Origin: Sulfurovum sp. bin170
Lineage (GTDB): Bacteria > Campylobacterota > Campylobacteria > Campylobacterales > Sulfurovaceae
Length of the DNA: 7,177 nucleotides
Direction of reading: 5' to 3'
Assembly (NCBI RefSeq): GCF_010892395.1
Contig: NZ_JAACKB010000410.1
Location: 1 to 7,177 of the forward strand
Shown here: positions 1 to 6,697 of the stretch, piece after piece
Position numbering within the stretch: position 1 is the first letter of the stretch
How the letters are laid out: every line of letters begins with the position of its first letter
Program-made: the position numbers and the translations under genes
The notes under the pieces: model-generated
Database searches by the model: none
The model's input: the letters and a program-made list of their open reading frames with translations, nothing else
Told to the model about the DNA's origin: nothing

Positions 1-39
1 ATAGATAAATTATTTAAGTTTAATTTTATATTAAAAGAG

Positions 40-88
40 TCTACTGATTCTTTTTCAAAAAGAAAGTAGATTGTTTCATTTCATTTTT
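40..88 (+). terminator. Possible terminator hairpin of an upstream gene
   Basis: A 6-bp stem (40-45 with 65-70), a two-base bulge (GA, 46-47) and a 7-8 bp TTCTTTTT/AAAAAGAA stem form a hairpin that closes at position 70. It is followed by a T-rich stretch (71-88) interrupted by a few other bases. The stem is AT-rich, so the terminator is weak at best. No coding sequence can be seen to the left, since the first 40 bases hold stops in several frames. An alternative role is a leader hairpin upstream of the ligase promoter. Confidence 0.35.
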
Positions 89-100
89 ATAAATAGTAGC

Positions 101-106
101 TATAAT
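101..106 (+). promoter_or_regulatory. Candidate sigma-70 -10 box for the ATP-grasp genes
   Basis: There is a perfect TATAAT about 90 bases before the first ligase start, in an AT-rich leader with T-rich blocks upstream (71-88). No good TTGACA-like -35 lies at the usual distance. That is common in Campylobacterota promoters, where the -35 is poorly conserved. Transcription from here would leave an untranslated leader of roughly 85 bases. A second, poorer -10 (TATAAA, 143-148) is nearer the gene. The assignment rests on the motif alone. Confidence 0.4.
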
Positions 107-196
107 TCCATTAATAAAAAATTAAAAAATTAAGCAGTTTTTTATAAAATATAGAGTAGCAATTATTAACAATAAACAACATATATTTGGAGAAAA

Positions 197-1105
197 ATGA
201 TGGGAAAAGAGCGAACAATTGGCATGTGGCTATACCAAAATGGTGGTGGTGATGTCATTGGTAAAAAAATCATAAAAAAACTAAAAGAGAGAGAGATTGA
301 AGTTATGGATAATCTCAATCTTCGAAATTCAACAGCAAGAAATGGAAATATATATCATGGTAAGACAAGACTTAATAAACTAGACCTATTCTTCTCTTAT
401 AATGCAGGAGAACAGACTCAATATCAAGTCTATCTCTACCAAGCACTAAGCCGTGTTATTCCTATGATAAACACTTATGACTCTTTTGCTCTAACAGAGG
501 ATAAGTTTCACACATCTTTTGTCTTAAGAAACAGTGGAATCCACACAGCTGATTACCGTCTTTGTCACCGTGATGATACTGATGAGCTTAAAAAAACTAT
601 CAAAAAATGGGACAAGATGGTCTATAAACCAACAGATGGTTGGGGTGGAGTTGGTCTAACCAAAATTGAAAATGAAGCCAGTCTCGATATGTTGATGCCA
701 TTTCTAAACCAGATGGATTTACGATATTTTTATGTAGAGCGATTTATCAAATATGATAACACTGACTTTAGAGTAGATATTGTGGATGGTAAATTTGTAA
801 GCTGTTATGGACGAAAAGCTAGTGGAAGTGATTGGCGTACCAATATCACTGCTGGTGGTTCAGTTTTTATGAGAGAAGCCAATGATGAGATTGTCAAAGT
901 TGCTACAAAAGCTGCCAAAGCTTGTGGTGCAGATATTGCAGGTGTTGATATTATTTATGATATAGAGAAAGAGGAGTATATAGTACTAGAGGTCAACGGG
1001 ATACCCGCATTTGCAACACCCGAACAAGAGAAGATGGGTCTGGATTTTAATGATAAGAAGATAGAGCTTATCGTTGATATGATAGATAAAAAAACAAAAA
1101 ACTAA
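197..1105 (+). CDS. RimK-like ATP-grasp ligase
   Basis: A 302-residue ATP-grasp carboxylate-amine ligase of the RimK/LysX/MptN kind. Such enzymes activate a carboxylate as an acyl phosphate with ATP and join it to an amine, often that of an amino acid. What is seen: an N-terminal alpha/beta (preATP-grasp) part to about residue 95; the phosphate-binding lysine K144 in VYKP with a glycine loop (148-153, GWGGVG); hinge E181 in YVERF; DFRV (190-193); R206; a DWRTN..AGG block (212-221); and Mg ligands D251 (GVDII) and E265/N267 (LEVNGIP). All key catalytic positions are present, so it should be active. The length fits RimK (about 300). It is soluble, with no signal peptide. Two adjacent ATGs can start it: GGAG at 189-192 lies 4 bases from the first and 7 from the second (200), so the second may be the real start. 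It is 32 bp upstream of a second ATP-grasp gene, probably in the same transcript. The substrate is unknown; glutamate ligation is a family-based guess. Confidence 0.88.
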   Translation: MMGKERTIGMWLYQNGGGDVIGKKIIKKLKEREIEVMDNLNLRNSTARNGNIYHGKTRLNKLDLFFSYNAGEQTQYQVYLYQALSRVIPMINTYDSFALTEDKFHTSFVLRNSGIHTADYRLCHRDDTDELKKTIKKWDKMVYKPTDGWGGVGLTKIENEASLDMLMPFLNQMDLRYFYVERFIKYDNTDFRVDIVDGKFVSCYGRKASGSDWRTNITAGGSVFMREANDEIVKVATKAAKACGADIAGVDIIYDIEKEEYIVLEVNGIPAFATPEQEKMGLDFNDKKIELIVDMIDKKTKN

Positions 1106-1137
1106 AATTTAAATAGATTATAATTAAAGGAAATACA

Positions 1138-2574
1138 ATGGGCTTAAGCAACAAACAACTACCAAAACTTGGATTTTTATACATGGACTATGTCCTAAGA
1201 TTCTTTGACCACTCAAACTTCAAGGGTTGGCCAAATAAAATAGAGACGGTAACTTACCACTGGGGAAAAGATAAAGATAGATTTATCAAAGAGGTCAAAA
1301 AGAAAAAGATTGATGTACTTATCGGAAATATTCCAGCAACAGCATATGAGACATTTAGAGAGATAGCAAGAGAGTTACCACATGTTCGGTTTATCCCATC
1401 TCTTGATACACAGTTCTCTAATAAATCAAAAGAGAATGTAACACGATTTGCTTGGAAGTATGACCTGCCAATTCCAAAAACATATGTTTACTATAATAGA
1501 CCAAATGCAGACAAGTTCTTGAAAAAGACAGAGTATCCAAAAATTGTTAAAAAATCTTACGGACCATCTAACTATGGTGGATATTTTGTTCATAAAGTTG
1601 ATTCGTATACAGAAGCAAAAGAGCTATATGCACAGAAAAAATACCATCCGATGTATTTCCAAGATTTTGTACCAATGGAGGCAGACATCCGTGTAATGCT
1701 TATCGGTCACAAACCAGTATGTGCATTTTGGCGAAGAGCTCCTGAGGGTGAGTGGTTGACAAACACTAGTCAAGGTGGCTCTATGGACTATATGGATGTT
1801 CCAAAAAATGTTCTTGACCTTGCTGTTCGTACTTCAAAAGCTGCAAACGCAGAGTATTGGGCTTGTGACATCGCTTATGGTAAAGATGGAAAAGTAAGAA
1901 TCCTTGAGTGTGCTACTGCATTTGCAGCGTTCCCATATATCAGAGACTGGATTGGTCAATACATCATGTGGAGTCTAAGTGAAGGAAGATTTAGAAAACC
2001 ACATATGCCAATGTTTAACTGGGAAGAGCTAAGTAAGATTGATTCTAATCTTTTGAGAACAATGAGACATATTACATTTGGTAAATATAGCCAGAGTTCT
2101 GATGATACATACTTTGGTACCAAAAAGAAGATGTATGGTAAAGGAGAGGTATATCTGCATGAGCTAGATGAAGTATATAAAATGTTTGATATAAAAGAGA
2201 GAACATTTGAGGAGTGGCCAAGTGAAGAGTGGAACTACCAAGATAGATTTGCACTTAAAAATATCAAGTCTATGAAGGTACCTGCCCTAAAAGATGTAGA
2301 GGCTCCTGAAGTGAGTGGAGATGAGGCTACAGAGGCTATTACTATAAGTGATGAGGAGTTAGAAAAATTACTTCTCTCAATTAAAGGTTTAGGAAAGAAA
2401 AAATTGAGTAAAATCTTATCTCAATTTGACCACACTGAACTTGTTAATACATTAGAGATTGAACCTAGAGTTTTAGAAGATATTAAATCTATAGATAGTA
2501 AACTTGTTGAGAAGATAATTGAAGCGTGGAGTTCTTACAAAGAGACAGAGAGAGAAAAAATAGTAGCACAATAG
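1138..2574 (+). CDS. ATP-grasp protein with C-terminal helix-hairpin-helix domain
   Basis: A 478-residue protein whose first ~280 residues are a diverged RimK-type ATP-grasp domain. Visible motifs are K138/K139 followed by a glycine-containing loop (142-148), hinge QDFVP (175-179), ADIRV (182-186), FWRRAPEGEWLTN (198-209) with QGGS (212-215), and Mg ligands D244 (CDIAY) and E257 (LECATAF). The asparagine that normally follows the last glutamate by two residues is alanine here (A259), unlike in the neighbouring ligase. A family-unusual extension (about 281-385, rich in aromatic and charged residues) leads to an acidic linker (386-410). Two HhH-like units then follow: IKGLGKKKLSKIL (415-427) and IKSIDSKLVEKIIEAW (449-464). 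HhH units usually bind nucleic acid backbone or mediate protein contacts. The start has AAGGA at 1127-1131, 6 bases before the ATG. It is probably co-transcribed with the upstream ligase and may work with it as a second ligation step or a partner subunit. The substrate is unknown. Confidence 0.85.
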   Translation: MGLSNKQLPKLGFLYMDYVLRFFDHSNFKGWPNKIETVTYHWGKDKDRFIKEVKKKKIDVLIGNIPATAYETFREIARELPHVRFIPSLDTQFSNKSKENVTRFAWKYDLPIPKTYVYYNRPNADKFLKKTEYPKIVKKSYGPSNYGGYFVHKVDSYTEAKELYAQKKYHPMYFQDFVPMEADIRVMLIGHKPVCAFWRRAPEGEWLTNTSQGGSMDYMDVPKNVLDLAVRTSKAANAEYWACDIAYGKDGKVRILECATAFAAFPYIRDWIGQYIMWSLSEGRFRKPHMPMFNWEELSKIDSNLLRTMRHITFGKYSQSSDDTYFGTKKKMYGKGEVYLHELDEVYKMFDIKERTFEEWPSEEWNYQDRFALKNIKSMKVPALKDVEAPEVSGDEATEAITISDEELEKLLLSIKGLGKKKLSKILSQFDHTELVNTLEIEPRVLEDIKSIDSKLVEKIIEAWSSYKETEREKIVAQ

Positions 2575-2624
2575 TGTGGCTATCCCCTTTGTGGGTATCT
2601 CTGCCCACGATTAGGCTACTCTAT
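2571..2624. repeat. Long imperfect hairpin overlapping the ligase stop codon
   Basis: An inner hairpin (GTGGGTA 2591-2597, loop TCTC, TGCCCAC 2602-2608, with one G-T pair) sits inside an outer stem pairing 2571-2581 with 2614-2624. The outer stem has 10 of 11 positions paired, counting two G-T wobbles and one T-T mismatch. The outer 5' arm includes the TAG stop codon (2572-2574) of the HhH ligase gene. No T-run follows, so it is a poor intrinsic terminator. It could stabilise the 3' end of the ligase mRNA, attenuate read-through, or be a dispersed palindromic repeat. It contains no start codon with a usable reading frame. Confidence 0.5.
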
Positions 2625-2630
2625 TAAACT

Positions 2631-2711
2631 TCTTGCAAAATTCACTTGGAATCGGAGACTTTAGTCCCGAATATAACGAGGCTAAAGCCATCGGTTCCTA
2701 GTTTTGAAAGA
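2631..2711. repeat. REPIN-like 81-bp imperfect palindrome
   Basis: Two inverted half-units (about 2631-2669 and 2677-2711) flank a 7-base centre. Outside a 4-base insertion (TTCA, 2641-2644), 27 of 35 positions of the left half match the reverse complement of the right half. The outer arms are TCTTGCAAAA and TTTTGAAAGA, and the next arms are CTTGGAATCG and CGGTTCCTAG. Each half carries its own small stem, GACTTTAGTC (2657-2666) and GGCTAAAGCC (2680-2689). A pair of inverted hairpin units is the layout of REP pairs (REPINs/BIMEs) moved by RAYT transposases. A structured RNA or a small MITE are alternatives. No transposase gene is in the window. Confidence 0.55.
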
Positions 2712-2777
2712 TATCTATTGGAGTAACCTTATAAAAACCATCAAACATTTATCTTAACTTAAAGGGGAAAATAGATT

Positions 2778-5360
2778 ATGAAACAACAATACAAATCCTA
2801 TAAGGAGAGTTCTGACTTTCTTTTTAGATGTGCAGAGAACTACCCAGACCTTATAACAGTAAAGAGTATTGGCAAGAGTTATGAAGATAGAGATATACTA
2901 CTAGCAACTATCTCACTCAATGTAGCTTATGCCAATCTAAAACCTGCTCTACTCTTTACAGGAACCGTTCACGCACGAGAGTGGATTGGAAATGAGTTAG
3001 GTATAGAGTTTATTGACTATCTACTCAAAAACTACAACTCTAATCCAGAGATTTTAAATACTCTAACCAATAATACACTCTATCTAGTTCCATGTCTAAA
3101 TCCTGATGGTTTTGAGTATAGCCGTCTCCACTTCTCTTTTTGGCGTAAAAACCGAAGAGATAATGGTGATGGTACATTTGGTGTTGACCTAAATCGTAAC
3201 TTCCCTGTAGGTTATAAAAAATCGACCAACACAGCCTCCAATGTATATGGCGGAACAGAACCATTCTCTGAACCAGAGACTAGAGCTATGAGAGACTTTG
3301 TAAAGAGTCATAAAAATATCACTATTGCACTAGATTACCACTCACAAGGCAATGTCTTTTTCCCTGCACATAAGTTTAACCATGAAAAAGAGCTAGAGGG
3401 GACAGACCTCAATACCCTATGTGCCAATATGAACTACCATATCAATAAAGTAACAGGACGAAAATATGGTATCAACAGAGGAAAGCCACCAACAAAACTT
3501 ATCTCAGGAAGTGGAAGAGAGTTCTACTACTCAAAAGGCATCCTTGCTGTTGTAGTTGAGGTAGGAACTAGAAATATCCCTGACTATATGCAGAATATGA
3601 AAGAGTCAGTAGATGAGAATATTCCTGCTCTTCTCTATGCACTAGGGGAGTCAAGAAACTATAGTAAAAATGCCCCCCAAAGAGTAAAAAATTTCCACCT
3701 CTCTATGTTTGACTCTGGTAGCTGTTATCTCTCGTGGGAGTATCCTGACCATAGCAGAGAGATATACTTTGAGATTTATAGAAATAGAAACAACAAAATG
3801 GAGTGTAATGACTCATCACTTATTGGTGTCACTAGCAATAGAGAGTTTAAAGATGAGAACTTAGATAGTGGAGAGATGTACTTCTACTATATTAGAGCCG
3901 TTCATAAACTCTCCAATACAAAATCACCATTTGCCCCAAAAGTCAAACTAAAAACTCTACTTGAAGAGCATGAATTTCACCGAACCATTTTTCCAAAAAG
4001 TTCAAATATTGGATATGTAGCCCAAAAATCACCAGAGGCAAACAGAAGCCACTTTGGTGTAAACTCCCTCAAAGTAGGAGTAAATTCAGGTAGAGGCATA
4101 AGCTATGGTGTTATGCAGTTTGACTTAGATAGTATCCCCACAAATGCTATTATCCTAGAAGCTAAAATATCCCTATATCCTCTAAACAGAGTCTCTGCCA
4201 AGATAGAGAAGTATGGTGAGTGGTCACTCTCTATTGTTGACTCAGAGAGTATTGCGGATATACAGGATTATGAGCAGGTACACGATGCTACACATATCAA
4301 GACTGTAGGTAAAAGTATTCCTTCAGAGCAATTAACACAAGGTATATGGAGTCACTGGGATTTTAATGAGTTTGAGAGAAAGAAACTACAAGAGCAACTC
4401 TCCCATGAAAAAGTTATTATCAAATTAGAGGGTCCAACCAAACTTCCTGTTGGGAGAGATTCTCAAATAATGGTATTTGATTTGGGTTATGGAAATCAAG
4501 GTGGTGGACTACACTATCGACCATCTATAGATATTAAATATACAGTTCCTTCTCAAAAAATTGCTATTAATATATCTAATGCTATGACTATCTCCGAAGA
4601 TGAGGTGATAGCAGATAAGTTAGCATGTGGATTTGACAAAGAGCATAAGAAAGTCTACGCCTATATGGCATTTGACCTCTCCTCTCTACCAAATATTGAT
4701 GATACTGTTATCACTGAAGCTTGGATAAGAATAAATAACACCTCAACAGTCAAAAAAGAGGTAGATATCCGTTATGATGTAGAGTTTGTCGATATAGATG
4801 AGTTCTCCTATCATGATATAAAAGATAGAGAGAGAATTGAGTATATAGGATATGAGGTGAGTTCCGCAGAGCTTGGCACAAAAAAAAGACATCACTTTGC
4901 TTTTGATAAATACTCAAAACTAGCACTTGAAGAGATGCATGAGAATAACAAAGAGGCAAAGTTCATTATCCGTCCAACTTCTGTACTAAGTAGAGAACAC
5001 CTAATCAACTGGGCTTGTGAGGGTAGAAAATCGGCTAAGTTGATGATTAGATATATCAGACGCAGACGAAATGCACCCCATTCACCCAAGAATCTATCTG
5101 CCAATATTGATAAAAATTTGGTTAAGTTAAGTTGGGATAGAGTAGAAGATGATGGTTTAGTAGGCTACTTTGTCGTTAGAAATCGTTGGCATAAACCCAA
5201 AAATCCTTTTGATGGTGTAAAACTATATGCAGGGCTAGATAACTATACTTATGATAGTTTTGGCTCCACCGACATGCATAAATATTATGCTGTCTTCTCC
5301 TATGATGATGTTCCTAACTATAGTGAAGGTGCTACTGTGGAGTATATAGGAAAATTGTAG
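2778..5360 (+). CDS. Multidomain M14 zinc carboxypeptidase
   Basis: An 860-residue protein beginning directly with an M14 (carboxypeptidase A-type) domain, residues about 3-290. Zinc ligands are H65 and E68 (HAREW) and H188 (LDYHSQ). R67, R123 (FWRKNR) and N139/R140 (VDLNRNF) are the substrate carboxylate-binding residues, and E261 (VVEVG) is the general base. By alignment to CPA, Arg247 falls at the S1' specificity position 255 and Lys240 at Tyr248. After it come an FnIII-like domain (about 298-392), two DNRLRE/CBM96-like beta modules (about 396-588 and 594-760, sharing a Y.vM.FDL.S.P pattern) and a second FnIII-like domain (765-860). There is no signal peptide, propeptide or membrane segment. 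The start is fixed by AAAGGGG at 2761-2767 and an in-frame TAG at 2772-2774. It releases C-terminal amino acids, probably from a peptide or modified protein. It follows the two ATP-grasp genes on the same strand after a palindrome-filled gap, so co-transcription is possible but not shown. The family and catalytic competence are secure; the substrate is not. Confidence 0.88.
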   Translation: MKQQYKSYKESSDFLFRCAENYPDLITVKSIGKSYEDRDILLATISLNVAYANLKPALLFTGTVHAREWIGNELGIEFIDYLLKNYNSNPEILNTLTNNTLYLVPCLNPDGFEYSRLHFSFWRKNRRDNGDGTFGVDLNRNFPVGYKKSTNTASNVYGGTEPFSEPETRAMRDFVKSHKNITIALDYHSQGNVFFPAHKFNHEKELEGTDLNTLCANMNYHINKVTGRKYGINRGKPPTKLISGSGREFYYSKGILAVVVEVGTRNIPDYMQNMKESVDENIPALLYALGESRNYSKNAPQRVKNFHLSMFDSGSCYLSWEYPDHSREIYFEIYRNRNNKMECNDSSLIGVTSNREFKDENLDSGEMYFYYIRAVHKLSNTKSPFAPKVKLKTLLEEHEFHRTIFPKSSNIGYVAQKSPEANRSHFGVNSLKVGVNSGRGISYGVMQFDLDSIPTNAIILEAKISLYPLNRVSAKIEKYGEWSLSIVDSESIADIQDYEQVHDATHIKTVGKSIPSEQLTQGIWSHWDFNEFERKKLQEQLSHEKVIIKLEGPTKLPVGRDSQIMVFDLGYGNQGGGLHYRPSIDIKYTVPSQKIAINISNAMTISEDEVIADKLACGFDKEHKKVYAYMAFDLSSLPNIDDTVITEAWIRINNTSTVKKEVDIRYDVEFVDIDEFSYHDIKDRERIEYIGYEVSSAELGTKKRHHFAFDKYSKLALEEMHENNKEAKFIIRPTSVLSREHLINWACEGRKSAKLMIRYIRRRRNAPHSPKNLSANIDKNLVKLSWDRVEDDGLVGYFVVRNRWHKPKNPFDGVKLYAGLDNYTYDSFGSTDMHKYYAVFSYDDVPNYSEGATVEYIGKL

Positions 5361-5377
5361 GGTCGGTAACACCGACC
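5357..5377. terminator. Hairpin between convergent genes (terminator or REP)
   Basis: GGTCGGT (5361-5367), loop AAC, ACCGACC (5371-5377) is a perfect 7-bp GC-rich stem. It starts on the base after the carboxypeptidase stop codon and lies 10 bases from the stop of the convergent kinase gene. Downstream on the + strand is ACTTAATATTTT; on the - strand it is CTACAATTTT. There is therefore no clean T-run on either side, and termination would be imperfect but could serve both genes. GTAG directly precedes the stem (5357-5360), a layout typical of REP elements, so a single REP unit is the alternative. Confidence 0.5.
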
Positions 5378-5387
5378 ACTTAATATT

Positions 5388-6599
5388 TTAAACCTCCCTC
5401 CTAATCTCAATAATAGCAACCACCCCATCATCTCTGTTTTTAAGTCTCAAACTCCCACCCATAGACTTCTCTATAATCATCTTTGACATATATAACCCAA
5501 TACCTGTCCCCTCACTCTCAAACTTGGTAGTAAAATATGGTTCACAAACTCTATCTATAATCTTCTTATCCACTCCCCCTGCATTATCTGCTATCTCTAT
5601 CTTTACCATATCACCTATCTCTACCACATCTATAGTGACTATAAGTTGTCTCTCTTTTTGTTCTTTGATAGCATCTCGTGAATTATTAAATAAGTTTAAT
5701 AGAACCTGCTCTAGCTCACTCCTGTAGCCTAACACCTCTATATCTTGTTGACCCTTATTTATCAACTTGATACGATTTCTTAGATAAGGATTACCCATAA
5801 ATATTGTAGTGCTATCTATAGCATCCGAGATAGAAAATCTCTGTTTTGATTTACGCTCTGGAGAGAAAAAATTGCTAAAATCATCTATTGTACTACTCAT
5901 CCTTTTTATAATACTACTTGACTTCTCTTTGAAGCTATCCATATCTTCTTTGGATAACTCATCTAACTCATATTTTCGATGCATAAATACATTTATTACA
6001 CTAAGAGCATTGAGCGGTTGTCTCCATTGATGAGCTATATTGGCTATCATCTCTCCCATAGATGCCATCTTTGACTGCTGTTGAAGCATTCTCTCATGTA
6101 GGATATTTTTTTTCATCTCCAGTTCTAGTTTAGTGATGTCTGCTAAGATAAGAACAAAATATTTTTTGTTAAGTTCGGACTTGCTAACTGTTAATTTAAA
6201 AAAAGTAGTTTTATCATTTTGTGTAATCTTGACCTTATGTTCAATCTTATCTGCTACTATATAATCAAAATTTTTATGGTAGTACTCTGCATCTATATAC
6301 TCCTTATCATCACTATCAAAAAATTCAGATATAGAGTTGTGTCTCTTTTTAAACTCTGTAATATTTTTATAATCAGGGAAATAGTTATAAAATTGTCTGT
6401 TTAGATATAGAAGATTTTTATCAAAATCTTTTAGTAAAATAATATTCACAGTCCCATATAGTATAGCATCAAGATAGTCATTTTTTCTCTCTAGTCTATC
6501 TTTATATTTACTACAACCAAACTCTAAGGAGTTGAAAATATCTGTTATCTCTCTGAATTGAGTTACCTCTCTCTTTATAATTTCATTAGAAAATGACAT
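5388..6599 (-). CDS. Soluble PAS-domain sensor histidine kinase
   Basis: A 403-residue histidine kinase that autophosphorylates and passes phosphate to a response regulator. It has no membrane segment or signal peptide, so it senses a cytoplasmic cue. Residues 1-40 are charged and helical. About 41-155 form a PAS-like sensor ending in the usual ILADITKLE, followed by a short coiled coil (156-178). The dimerisation/phosphoacceptor domain has H190 in NIAHQWRQPLNAL. The ATPase domain shows the N box (LNLFNNSRDA, 301-310), G1 (DNAGG, 338-342), F box (EPYFTTK, 353-359) and G2 (GTGIGL, 364-369). All boxes are intact, so it should be active. The start has AAGGAG (6609-6614) 9 bases upstream. A CheY-like receiver gene is divergent from it across a 97-bp spacer and is the likely partner. 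The PAS ligand cannot be told from the sequence; no cofactor-binding residue stands out. Confidence 0.9.
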   Translation of the reverse strand: MSFSNEIIKREVTQFREITDIFNSLEFGCSKYKDRLERKNDYLDAILYGTVNIILLKDFDKNLLYLNRQFYNYFPDYKNITEFKKRHNSISEFFDSDDKEYIDAEYYHKNFDYIVADKIEHKVKITQNDKTTFFKLTVSKSELNKKYFVLILADITKLELEMKKNILHERMLQQQSKMASMGEMIANIAHQWRQPLNALSVINVFMHRKYELDELSKEDMDSFKEKSSSIIKRMSSTIDDFSNFFSPERKSKQRFSISDAIDSTTIFMGNPYLRNRIKLINKGQQDIEVLGYRSELEQVLLNLFNNSRDAIKEQKERQLIVTIDVVEIGDMVKIEIADNAGGVDKKIIDRVCEPYFTTKFESEGTGIGLYMSKMIIEKSMGGSLRLKNRDDGVVAIIEIRREV

Positions 6600-6697
6600 A
6601 ATTCTAACTCCTTCTGTTATAATTTAATCTTTTCTACTATTATAGTTAAACAAAATTATGTTATTATTAACAACTCAACCAAAAGGGGATAAAAGTT
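6600..6697. promoter_or_regulatory. Divergent kinase/receiver promoter region
   Basis: The spacer between the kinase (-) and the receiver (+) holds a perfect TATAAT on each strand: 6639-6644 read on the - strand, and 6618-6623 read on the + strand. They point across each other, so transcription from the two would overlap by some tens of bases. The - strand box suits the kinase, with a leader of about 30 bases. The + strand box would give the receiver a leader of about 65 bases. No convincing -35 was found for either, and the region is so AT-rich that one or both boxes may be chance. Confidence 0.35.

Noticed and set aside
1..40. 3' end of an upstream gene at the left edge
   Set aside because: Stops occur in several frames on the + strand, and no open frame of convincing composition is visible on either strand.
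2072..2254. Reverse-strand open frame inside the second ligase gene
   Set aside because: It lies within a clearly coding region with strong motifs on the other strand, has low-complexity composition and no ribosome site. It is a shadow of the real gene, as are similar frames within the carboxypeptidase and kinase genes.
2704..2735. TTGAAA and TATAAA as a promoter for the carboxypeptidase gene
   Set aside because: The spacer is 20 bases, longer than usual, and TTGAAA is part of the palindrome arm. It is too weak to list as a feature.
2575..2777. A small peptide gene (for example a RiPP precursor for the ATP-grasp enzymes) in the ligase-carboxypeptidase gap
   Set aside because: The + strand has no ATG before the carboxypeptidase start, and the only GTG frame is 7 codons. 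The - strand gives at most a 16-codon frame without a clear ribosome site. The region is explained better by palindromes.
4874..4905. TGGCAC followed by TTTGC, resembling a sigma-54 promoter
   Set aside because: The spacing between the two blocks is far longer than the 5 bases required, and the site is inside the carboxypeptidase coding sequence.
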